DNA of 16,041 nt from JAAYKM01 sp964411235 (GTDB lineage: Bacteria > Desulfobacterota > Syntrophia > Syntrophales > JAAYKM01). The notes under the pieces are model-generated. The model saw only the letters and a program-made list of their open reading frames with translations, did not search any database and had not been told where the DNA came from. Below are positions 6,690 through 13,191 of this stretch, in pieces. Location: NCBI GenBank assembly GCA_964411235.1, contig CAYPKE010000047.1, positions 1-16,041 of the forward strand, read 5' to 3'. Every line of letters begins with the position of its first letter. Positions within the stretch are counted from its first letter, which is position 1. A program made the translations under genes and the position numbers.

Positions 6690-7505
6690 ATGGAAATGGA
6701 ATGTCTACAGGCCATCCCCTTGGCCCCGGACGACGAGAACGCAATATCGGCGCCTTTTCACGGCGGCCGCACCATCACGGTAATCATGATGGCGGCGGTA
6801 TCCGTCTTGCTGCATACCGCCCTGCTAGGCATCCTTTTCACCCGGACAACGAGCCCGGTCTGGGGAACGGCCCCCATGCAATCCGCACCCGTCATTCGGG
6901 TTACGCTCGAGTCCCCGTTAATGAAGACATCCTCAAAAAAAAATTCCACACCCCTCTCTCCAATCATGGCCAGTCAGTTGCCGGATATCGGGATACGCAA
7001 GTCCCGGCAGCAAAGCGTCGATCATATGAAAACAAAAACAGAAGCGGCGGACTTCTCCGTTATCGAAGGACACCTCGGCGCCATTCACGTCCCGCATGTC
7101 GATATGGAAGATGCTGTTCAGGCAGAAATGGATAAAACAAACGCGGGCGGCCTTGACCTCCCGGTCAAAGAGACAACAACCGCCGGCCGAAACAAGGCCA
7201 CCCCGGAAGCCGGCGGTATTGCATCAGGCGCACTGCCCCGATACCTGGAAACACCTGCTCCGGTCTACCCGAGAGAAGCCCGTTTGCGGGGTTACGAGGG
7301 GCTGGTTCTCTGCTCCGTGGAAGTCCTGGCAAACGGCCGGGTCGGGCAGGTAAGGATCAAGACCAGTTCCGGCTTCGACTGCCTCGATCGGTCGGCACGC
7401 CGCGCCGTCAGGTCCTGGCGGTTCGATCCGGCCCGAAGCGGCGTCGCCTCCCGGGCCATGACCGTAGACATCCCCATTCGTTTTTCTCTGCAATCCGGTC
7501 ATTGA
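6690..7505 (+). CDS. tonB: TonB-family energy transducer
   Basis: Probably couples inner-membrane proton-motive force to the BtuB receptor encoded just upstream. The 271-residue protein has a short cytoplasmic N-terminus, one membrane helix (about 29-51) containing S38-x3-H42, the serine/histidine pair important in E. coli TonB, then a periplasmic linker of about 130 residues. The C-terminal TonB domain (182-271, PF03544) includes PVYPREARLRGYEGLVLCSV, NGRVGQVRI and the SWRFDPA motif. The linker is not proline/lysine-rich as in enteric TonB. ExbB and ExbD are absent from the window, so it must use partners encoded elsewhere. ATG 6690 follows AAGG at 6678-6681; a second in-frame ATG at 6696 is an alternative. 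The gene ends convergently with the minus-strand operon. Confidence 0.88.
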   Translation: MEMECLQAIPLAPDDENAISAPFHGGRTITVIMMAAVSVLLHTALLGILFTRTTSPVWGTAPMQSAPVIRVTLESPLMKTSSKKNSTPLSPIMASQLPDIGIRKSRQQSVDHMKTKTEAADFSVIEGHLGAIHVPHVDMEDAVQAEMDKTNAGGLDLPVKETTTAGRNKATPEAGGIASGALPRYLETPAPVYPREARLRGYEGLVLCSVEVLANGRVGQVRIKTSSGFDCLDRSARRAVRSWRFDPARSGVASRAMTVDIPIRFSLQSGH

Positions 7506-7514
7506 GAAGATTGG

Positions 7515-7526
7515 GGAGTTAACTCC
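7515..7526. repeat. Short palindrome in the tonB / CNBD convergent gap
   Basis: GGAGTTAACTCC is a perfect 12-base palindrome 10 bases after the tonB stop. It can form only a 4-bp stem with a TTAA loop and has no T-run on either side, so a terminator role is weak. The rest of the 85-base convergent gap shows nothing else clear. Confidence 0.3.
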
Positions 7527-7590
7527 AGATTTGTGTCAATTGCGTCTCTCCATCTGTTTGCGTCATCAATCCTGCGGGCGGAAGACGGTT

Positions 7591-7965
7591 TTATTCCTCT
7601 TCGGAAACACTGGCGATAACGGCATCGGTCGCTTTTTTCAGACGGATGGCCACGGTATGGAATATCTGGCGGAAATCAGCGGGGAGTTTGTTGAACTCCT
7701 GATCGAAAAAGTCCCGGTCAATGATCCCCACCGTCGTTTTGCCGACCGCAGTAGCCGTCGCTGTCCGCGGCATACGGGAAATAAAGGCCAGTTCCCCGAA
7801 GATTTCCCCCTTGGGCAGGACTTCCACAACCACACGGCGCCCCTTGATATTTTTCGATATTTCGACAGCCCCTTCTTCGATCACATAGATCCAATCTCCG
7901 TGGGTTCCCTCCTGAAAAATAACCTGACCGTTCTGAAAGGTCTCATAAGATGCAACCTGAAACAT
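7591..7965 (-). CDS. Stand-alone cyclic-nucleotide-binding domain protein
   Basis: A 124-residue cytoplasmic protein that is almost entirely one CAP/CRP-type cyclic-nucleotide-binding domain (PF00027). The phosphate-binding cassette is well preserved: GEIFGELAFISRMPRTATATA at 53-73, with the glutamate (E58) and arginine (R67) that contact cyclic nucleotide in CAP relatives, and followed by a short helical tail. There is no DNA-binding helix-turn-helix and no kinase or channel domain, so it is probably a sensor acting through a partner; cAMP or another nucleotide could be the ligand. An earlier ATG at 8016 would add 17 residues, but AGGAGG at 7976-7971 lies 5 bases before the ATG at 7965, which decides the start. 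It is the last gene of the minus-strand run, 47 bases after the DUF6485 gene. Confidence 0.88.
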   Translation of the reverse strand: MFQVASYETFQNGQVIFQEGTHGDWIYVIEEGAVEISKNIKGRRVVVEVLPKGEIFGELAFISRMPRTATATAVGKTTVGIIDRDFFDQEFNKLPADFRQIFHTVAIRLKKATDAVIASVSEEE

Positions 7966-7970
7966 GGCAT

Positions 7971-7976
7971 CCTCCT
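7971..7976 (-). promoter_or_regulatory. Ribosome binding site that sets the CNBD start
   Basis: AGGAGG on the minus strand, 5 bases ahead of the ATG at 7965-7963. It supports that start over the in-frame ATG at 8016. Confidence 0.8.
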
Positions 7977-8012
7977 TTCCCCAATCGTTTGAAAAGTTTG
8001 CAGGTGGTTCAT

Positions 8013-8216
8013 TCAAACACTGCCCGCCGTTACCAGCCTGGCAAAGTGCTCGAAAGACCGGTCATAGGTTTTCTCCGCCTGATTTGGGAAAAAACAGGCC
8101 GGCAGTTCCCTGCTGCGACGATGATAGGCAAGACAATCGCAGCAACTCCCTTTTTTCTCGCAGGGATCGTAAGAGCAGTTACAGTTTTTTCGGTTGCTTT
8201 CTATCTTACATTCCAT
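8013..8216 (-). CDS. Small cysteine-rich DUF6485 family protein
   Basis: A 67-residue soluble protein with eight cysteines (3, 12, 14, 19, 25, 26, 28, 41). The pattern MECKIE...NCNCSYDPC..KGSCCDCLAYHR..ELPACFFP matches my memory of DUF6485, a short family common in anaerobic deltaproteobacteria and clostridia. The spacing suggests a metal site (zinc or iron-sulfur), but no function is established. The C-terminal part EKTYDRSFEHF is also typical. The ATG at 8216 has GAGGA about 9 bases upstream. The gene lies 23 bases after the DUF4340 gene and 47 before the CNBD gene, apparently in the same transcript. Confidence 0.8.
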   Translation of the reverse strand: MECKIESNRKNCNCSYDPCEKKGSCCDCLAYHRRSRELPACFFPNQAEKTYDRSFEHFARLVTAGSV

Positions 8217-8239
8217 AAAACACAGTCCTCAGTGCGATG

Positions 8240-9199
8240 TTACGGTTCCTGCTGCGTCACAACCGCAGCAGTCTCCAGGTCTTTTACATCGGGGAACAGG
8301 ATACCCAGGACACCTCCCGCCAACAGCATGATTGTCCCGTCCCTGCCGGCCGTCGCATAGTAACTGCCCTCACCGGATTGTCTCCCGAAGGAAAGCGTTG
8401 CGGTTGACCGGTCCTGCAGACGGACGGAAAGACGTAACGGGGGATCGTTCAGCCCCGCTTGTTCTCGCGTCACTTGTTCAGCAAAATCATCGGCCTCAAG
8501 GTTTGTCAAAACGACCAGTATCTGTTGGACCCTGGCCTCGTCCGCCCTGCCGGAAACCGGCCTGGCGAGGAACCATTGCCCCCGCGTATCGCGGTTCAGG
8601 ACAACCGTTTCATGATCGGTTTGCAGATCAATCTGCACCACATCTTCCGCCTTCCATGAAAACACCTTGCGATCCCGCCACCCTTTCACCGGCTTGTCGA
8701 GATGATCCCTCAGGGTCCCAGGCTGCAGAAACACCTCGTCCGCATCCGCCCGCCTCATATAGGCGCTCAACCCGTCCGGGCCTTTTTTGCCGACCACCAA
8801 ATCGGCCAGCACGGCGCCATCCGCCCTGTAGGCGACCACCTCCGTCCCCTGTCCGGCTTTCACGCCGAACATATCCTGTTTATCCGCACTGCGCGTCGCG
8901 ACATTGTCCCGTTTCATTTCTCTTATAGCCTGAAGCAAGGCGCTGACCTGATTGCGGTCGGCAGGATACGGTTCCCCGGCGGCGATCAGAAACCAGTTCC
9001 CGTCGCGCTGCTCGAAGCTGAGGCGACCCCCGTCGATCGTTATTCTGCTTACCTTCCATGGTTCAAAACCGGGAAAAACATCGAGGTTTACGGCAGAGCG
9101 GCGACCGGCATCCTGAAAGGGGCGCTCGATAAAGAAAACAAGACCTGACGCCAAAAGAAGGACAATGATCCATACCAGATTCCTTTTGCCCCTTGTCAT
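8240..9199 (-). CDS. DUF4340 domain membrane-anchored protein
   Basis: A 319-residue protein with one N-terminal membrane segment (about 8-25) and a large extracytoplasmic part. It carries DUF4340-type beta-rich repeats: ISRITIDGG/LSFEQRDGNWFL-like and VVQIDLQTDHETVVLNR/GQWFLARP-like segments, which look like two related copies, with YPADRNQVSALLQAI and GRADEARVQQILVVL following each. DUF4340 proteins are commonly encoded next to GldG-like ABC components, as here; their function is unknown. The start is ATG 9199, whose bases overlap the TGA of the upstream gene as ATGA, showing translational coupling; a longer start at 9259 would overlap the neighbour by 64 bases and is less likely. Confidence 0.82.
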   Translation of the reverse strand: MTRGKRNLVWIIVLLLASGLVFFIERPFQDAGRRSAVNLDVFPGFEPWKVSRITIDGGRLSFEQRDGNWFLIAAGEPYPADRNQVSALLQAIREMKRDNVATRSADKQDMFGVKAGQGTEVVAYRADGAVLADLVVGKKGPDGLSAYMRRADADEVFLQPGTLRDHLDKPVKGWRDRKVFSWKAEDVVQIDLQTDHETVVLNRDTRGQWFLARPVSGRADEARVQQILVVLTNLEADDFAEQVTREQAGLNDPPLRLSVRLQDRSTATLSFGRQSGEGSYYATAGRDGTIMLLAGGVLGILFPDVKDLETAAVVTQQEP

Positions 9200-10794
9200 T
9201 CCGCCCACTCCTTCAGATAGGACTTTTTCCGCCGTCGTCGGAGGAAAAACCGGCAACACCCGATCAGGACAACAAGCAGCGGCACCCCGATCATATTTCC
9301 GTATTTAATAAGCTTTTTTTGTTCATCCTCCAGGATCGGCAGCGGCCTGCTCAACATTTTCTTGGAACGGATCCCGATCAAGTCTTCCCCCCAGGTGAAC
9401 CAGTCGACGGCATTGAGAAAGAAATCGGCATTGCCGGGAACGGAAATGAACGCGTCAGCCAGGAAGCGGGCATTGCCCATAACCAGGATGCGGCTATCCT
9501 TGGGGCTTTGAACCCCTCTGTCCGGCCGGTCGTTTCCTATCGTTCCTTCCGGCGGGACTGCCACCGGGGCATCTTCGTAAAAGCTGCGGAATCGACCCTC
9601 CAGCAGAACGGCCAAGGGATAGGGTTTGATCTCCGCCGCCGTCGGTTTGAATTCCTGAGCGGGACTGATGTTGTACATTCCCAGCTGGAGCCAACTGTGG
9701 GGCGACGAGCTGACGAGTACCGTGGATTGCACACCGGCAACCGGAACCGGTTCCAGCGCCGTCACCCAAGGCAGGCTCATCGTCTCCAGACGATCGACAA
9801 TGGGGCTGTCCGGGGCAAAGCCCTCCTTTACCACCTGGGGATAAAAGGCGTATGGGACACGGATCAGGGTATAACCCGTCCGGAAGTTGATGGACACGTT
9901 GAAGCGGTCCAGCACCAGATCCTGGGAGATTTTCACGCCGTAGTGTTCGATCAGGTCTTCCAGATTGGTGTCACGCCGGGATGCGGTCATGTTCAGGCCG
10001 TCAATATTCACCCGGTCGATCAGGAAAAAGACATTGCCTCCCTGCACGATATACCGATCGATGGCATATTTAGTTTTTTCCGGAACGGTTTGCGGAGACA
10101 GGACCACCAGGAGATCCGTTTCCTCGGGAATAAGGTCAATGCGTACTGAAGAAATATCCGCCAGTTCATAGAGGGGCTCCAGCATTTTGCGAACCGTGGA
10201 GAAATCACCCTGCAGATCGTATTCACCGTCACCCGTCAGGAAAGTGATCTGTTTCTTTTCGTTCCTGAGAAGACGCAAAATGGCGCTGGTAATATCGTAC
10301 TCCAGGTTTTTCGCCTCCTTGACGAAAGGAAGAATTTCCTGGCGGTCTTCGTAGGAAATGGCAATGCCCATATACACATTGGCGATCTGGGCTTGATCCT
10401 TCTCATAAACATTCATCTGCACCTGGGGGATGCCCATGACCTGGACCCGCTTCTGCAGGAGCGGATCCGTTGCGGGATCGGCAAAGGAAACCTTGACCTT
10501 TCCCTTTCCGCTCACCCGATATTCCTCCAGAAGATCGGCAATCTGCAGCCTTAAGGTTCCGAGCTCGGGCGGCGCCTTGCGCGAAAAGAAACATTGGATG
10601 TTCACGGGATCTTCCAGGTCCTTCACCATCTGACGGCTCGCTTCGGAAAGGGTGTAAACGCGGTTCTCCGTCATGTCGAATCTCAGGAAATAGCGTGACG
10701 AGAGAAAATTGATCAGAACGAGAAAACCCAGGATCACCAGGATAATGGTTAAGTCATGGAAAAAAAATCGGAGATGCCGCCAGCGGTTGATCAT
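9196..10794 (-). CDS. GldG-like ABC transporter auxiliary protein
   Basis: A 532-residue membrane protein with an N-terminal helix (about 13-33) and a C-terminal helix (about 499-518) followed by a basic tail, so most of it faces the periplasm. It matches the GldG / ABC-type uncharacterised transport family (PF09822): RYFLRFDMTENRVYTLSEAS near 34-53, VNIQCFFSRKAPPE, and a central LTGDGEYDL segment followed by DLLVVLSPQTVPE and GGNVFFLID. In Flavobacterium GldG works with GldA and GldF in gliding; in deltaproteobacteria related cassettes occur without known gliding, so that role should not be assumed. TAGGA ahead of ATG 10794 overlaps the TAG stop of the permease gene 6 bases upstream. Its stop overlaps the DUF4340 start (ATGA). 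Confidence 0.85.
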   Translation of the reverse strand: MINRWRHLRFFFHDLTIILVILGFLVLINFLSSRYFLRFDMTENRVYTLSEASRQMVKDLEDPVNIQCFFSRKAPPELGTLRLQIADLLEEYRVSGKGKVKVSFADPATDPLLQKRVQVMGIPQVQMNVYEKDQAQIANVYMGIAISYEDRQEILPFVKEAKNLEYDITSAILRLLRNEKKQITFLTGDGEYDLQGDFSTVRKMLEPLYELADISSVRIDLIPEETDLLVVLSPQTVPEKTKYAIDRYIVQGGNVFFLIDRVNIDGLNMTASRRDTNLEDLIEHYGVKISQDLVLDRFNVSINFRTGYTLIRVPYAFYPQVVKEGFAPDSPIVDRLETMSLPWVTALEPVPVAGVQSTVLVSSSPHSWLQLGMYNISPAQEFKPTAAEIKPYPLAVLLEGRFRSFYEDAPVAVPPEGTIGNDRPDRGVQSPKDSRILVMGNARFLADAFISVPGNADFFLNAVDWFTWGEDLIGIRSKKMLSRPLPILEDEQKKLIKYGNMIGVPLLVVLIGCCRFFLRRRRKKSYLKEWAE

Positions 10795-10800
10795 GGATTC

Positions 10801-11511
10801 CTACCTGCGCCTGGTCAAAAACAACACGTTGAGAAACAGAAAGAAACCCGTCACGGACAGATAATAGATAATGTCGCGCGTATCGATAATGCCCCGCTGA
10901 ATGCTGATGAAATGCTTTCCCAGCCCGAGGAAGGAAAACAGGGGCACCCAGAAATCGGGAAGACTGGTCAGAATGATGTCTTCCCCCAAAATGAACAGAA
11001 CAAACGACAGCAGGATCGTTAAAATGAAGGCGACAATCTGATTCTTCGTCAAACCGGACAGAAAAAGGCCGATCGAGAGATAGGCCCCGCCCAGAAAACA
11101 GGTTCCCAGGTAGCCGCCGATGACGGGCCCCCAGTCCAGCTTGCCCAGAAAGCTTAAGGTAATCGGAATGGAAAAGCTGAAAAAGATGGAAACGAACAGA
11201 AAAAGAAACCCCGCCATGAACTTTCCCATGACCAGTTCATACTCCCGCACCGGCAGGGTAAGGAGAATTTCCACCGTCCCCATTTTCTTTTCCTCTGCCC
11301 AGAGGCGCATCGTGACCGCGGGAACGAAAATCAGGAAAATCCAGGGCAGAAAAAAGAAGAACTCCCGCATCTGTAGCTGATTGACGACAAAGAACCCCCG
11401 GAAGAAAAACCAGAACGACACGGCGATAAACGCCACAGTAAACACATAAGCCACGGGAGAATCGAAATACGCATTAAATTCCCTCCGGCAGAGAGCCACG
11501 GCACCTCTCAT
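10801..11511 (-). CDS. ABC-2 type permease, GldF-like
   Basis: A 236-residue integral membrane protein with about six hydrophobic segments, the normal layout of the ABC-2 permease family. The segment AEEKKMGTVEILLTLPVREY (72-91) is the characteristic cytoplasmic loop of GldF/NosY-type permeases. It is probably the membrane partner of the ATPase encoded immediately upstream. It starts at ATG 11511, overlapping the ATPase stop (ATGA) with AGGAGG (11524-11519) 7 bases before it, a strong sign of coupled translation. Substrate and direction of transport are unknown. Confidence 0.87.
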   Translation of the reverse strand: MRGAVALCRREFNAYFDSPVAYVFTVAFIAVSFWFFFRGFFVVNQLQMREFFFFLPWIFLIFVPAVTMRLWAEEKKMGTVEILLTLPVREYELVMGKFMAGFLFLFVSIFFSFSIPITLSFLGKLDWGPVIGGYLGTCFLGGAYLSIGLFLSGLTKNQIVAFILTILLSFVLFILGEDIILTSLPDFWVPLFSFLGLGKHFISIQRGIIDTRDIIYYLSVTGFFLFLNVLFLTRRR

Positions 11512-12452
11512 GAGACAACCTCCTCAATGGTCAGATGCTGAAACACCTCCTCCAGGGAAAGCGATTCCCGGTAAAGCTCGTAAAGAACCCAGTGATTCTC
11601 GACAGCGATGCGAAAAATCGTTTCCCGGATGTCCATGGTATCTTCGGTAATAACCCGGTATCGCATTCTGCCGCTCCCTTCCTCCCCCTTGATTTCGATT
11701 TCCCGGATCTGGTTGTTTTCCTTCAATTTCGCGACCACCGCCTCCACAGCGCCGTCCAGCACAAACGTCACGGCTTTCCCACCCCGGGCGCGGGCGGACA
11801 TCTCGTCCGGGGCGCCGCTGCCGGCGATTTTCCCGCGATTCAGAATGATGATCCGGCTGCAGGTCGCCGAGACCTCAGGAAGAATGTGGGAACTCAGAAT
11901 AACCGTTTTTTCGCTGCCGAATTGCCTTATCAGGGAGCGGATTTCCACGATCTGATTGGGATCGAGGCCGACCGTCGGCTCATCGAGAATAAGGATCTCC
12001 GGATCGTGCAGGATGGCCTGGGCCAGCCCTACGCGCTGGCAATAGCCCTTGGACAGTTCCCCGATGTTCTTATGCACCATCCTGCCGAGACCGGTCATTT
12101 CAATTACCCGCTTGATCCGCTCGCGGCGGCCGGCCCGCGGCAACTGGCGCATGGCGGCAATGAAGGACAGGTAATCCATAACGCCCATATCCGGATAAAG
12201 AGGATTGTTTTCGGGCAGATAGCCTATGTGACGCCGAATTTCAAGAGGACGATCGGACAGATCGAGACCAGCCACGGTAACTTTACCCGCATCGGCTTCC
12301 AGATAACCCGCCAGAATCCGCATGGTTGTCGTTTTGCCGGCGCCGTTCGGTCCCAGGAGACCGAGGATTTCCCCCTTGCCGACCTGAAAGGAAAGCTGAT
12401 CGACGGCAACGGTTTCGGCATAACGTTTGGTAATCTTTTCCACATCGATCAT
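11508..12452 (-). CDS. ABC transporter ATP-binding protein, GldA-like
   Basis: Cytoplasmic ATPase of the minus-strand ABC system. The 314-residue protein has Walker A GPNGAGKTT (34-42), Q-loop region GYLPENNPLY (78-87), signature LSKGYCQR (133-140), Walker B ILILDEPT (153-160) with the D-loop GLDP, and H-loop SSHILPE (187-193). The LSKGYxQRVGLAQA and GYLPENNPLY forms are typical of the GldA/CcmA-like exporter class. Residues after about 215 form a C-terminal extension common in this class. It is the first gene of the run; the 239-base gap to the divergent usp gene should hold its promoter, but only a weak candidate is visible. Ribosome site GGAG lies about 11 bases upstream of ATG 12452. Confidence 0.88.
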   Translation of the reverse strand: MIDVEKITKRYAETVAVDQLSFQVGKGEILGLLGPNGAGKTTTMRILAGYLEADAGKVTVAGLDLSDRPLEIRRHIGYLPENNPLYPDMGVMDYLSFIAAMRQLPRAGRRERIKRVIEMTGLGRMVHKNIGELSKGYCQRVGLAQAILHDPEILILDEPTVGLDPNQIVEIRSLIRQFGSEKTVILSSHILPEVSATCSRIIILNRGKIAGSGAPDEMSARARGGKAVTFVLDGAVEAVVAKLKENNQIREIEIKGEEGSGRMRYRVITEDTMDIRETIFRIAVENHWVLYELYRESLSLEEVFQHLTIEEVVS

Positions 12453-12691
12453 TGCAATACTGACTCCGCCAGTCCTTTACCTCTCCGGTAGCGGCTGCGG
12501 CAAAATGAATCCGCAACATGCACAAGAAAGGTATTTTTACCTAACATGATCGTTTAGCATTTACAACGAACTTTGTCGTGTTTTTCACAACACCCCCTCA
12601 GGAGACACATAGTTTGTATTGACTAGGGACCCGATTTCAAGCAATATATGGCCGAATTTTATTCCGCAATCCAACCAAGGAGGATTTGACC
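12453..12691. promoter_or_regulatory. Divergent intergenic region between the gldA-like and usp genes
   Basis: An AT-rich 239-base gap between divergent genes, expected to hold both promoters. For usp (plus strand), TTGACT (12619-12624) is followed after 17 bases by CAATAT (12642-12647), a moderate sigma70-like match. For the minus strand, TTGTAA with a TAGGTA 17 bases on (around 12562-12534) is only a weak candidate. TGCGG...CCGCA (about 12496-12515) can form a 5-bp hairpin. No operator for a known regulator was recognised. Confidence 0.35.
12677..12683 (+). promoter_or_regulatory. Ribosome binding site that sets the usp start
   Basis: AAGGAGG ends 8 bases before ATG 12692. It supports that ATG over the in-frame TTG at 12686, which would leave only 2 bases of spacing. 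Confidence 0.85.
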
Positions 12692-13120
12692 ATGACGAAG
12701 GAAAAGATCATCAAGGTGCTCGCGGCCATCGACGGGTCCACCACATCGGAAACCGTTCTCAAGCACTGCGGCCGTTACGCCCAGCTATCCGGGTGCGATC
12801 TGACCCTGATCTACGTACTGGAAGATGTCATCCCTTTCAAGACCTTGCCCGATACCCCTCTTTACCGGGAACGAAAACAGGAGGGCTATAAAATACTCGA
12901 CCAGGCACAGAAAAGCCTGCAGGACCACGGCGTGACCTGCAAGACGATCCTAGCCGCCGGCCCGGTTGCCGAGGAAATCGTGAGGATCGCCGAGGAAAAT
13001 CAGGTCGATTACATCTTCATGGGACATCGGGGACATCGGGGGCTAAAGAGGATGCTCCTGGGAAGCGTTGCCGACGACGTCAGCAAATACGCCCACTGCG
13101 CCGTGACCATTATTCGTTAA
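12692..13120 (+). CDS. Universal stress protein, UspA family
   Basis: A 142-residue single-domain Usp protein (PF00582), probably a cytoplasmic dimer. It has the N-terminal strand and nucleotide contact KVLAAIDGS (8-16, D14) and the ATP-binding motif G-x2-G-x9-G-S at G111, G114, G124, S125 (GHRGHRGLKRMLLGS), so it belongs to the ATP-binding subclass. The usual C-terminal VTIIR strand ends the protein. The motif contains a perfect 9-base tandem duplication (13021-13038). Its target is unknown; Usp proteins of this type respond to starvation or stress. It stands alone on the plus strand, with its own terminator and a candidate promoter. Confidence 0.92.
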   Translation: MTKEKIIKVLAAIDGSTTSETVLKHCGRYAQLSGCDLTLIYVLEDVIPFKTLPDTPLYRERKQEGYKILDQAQKSLQDHGVTCKTILAAGPVAEEIVRIAEENQVDYIFMGHRGHRGLKRMLLGSVADDVSKYAHCAVTIIR

Positions 13121-13134
13121 AAGCCCGATACAGG

Positions 13135-13171
13135 AAAGCCCCTTTCTATGCGTCAGAAAGGGGCTTTTTTT
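13135..13171 (+). terminator. Intrinsic terminator of usp
   Basis: AAAGCCCCTTTCT (13135-13147) pairs perfectly with AGAAAGGGGCTTT (13155-13167) around a 7-base loop, ending in a run of seven T (13165-13171). It starts 15 bases after the usp stop. It lies 20 bases beyond the convergent cysS stop; the minus-strand direction lacks a good T-run, so it may stop cysS transcripts less efficiently. Confidence 0.95.
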
Positions 13172-13191
13172 GTATGCCGGGTGGAAAATTT

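Noticed and set aside
7506..7590. A bidirectional terminator between tonB and the CNBD gene
   Set aside because: The only hairpin is a 4-bp stem (GGAGTTAACTCC) without a T-run on either strand.
7531..7992. A 153-codon plus-strand frame opposite the CNBD gene
   Set aside because: The minus-strand CNBD protein has a conserved nucleotide-binding cassette and a strong ribosome site; the plus frame has neither.
9193..10149. A 318-codon plus-strand frame across the GldG-like gene
   Set aside because: Antisense shadow of a well-supported gene with coupled neighbours; the translation is low in family-like features.
9196..12452. Calling the ABC cassette a gliding motility system
   Set aside because: Gld-like ATPase, permease and GldG-like proteins are widespread in non-gliding bacteria; no other gld genes are present.
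11535..12491. A 318-codon plus-strand frame across the GldA-like gene
   Set aside because: Antisense to an ATPase carrying all ABC motifs; no independent support.
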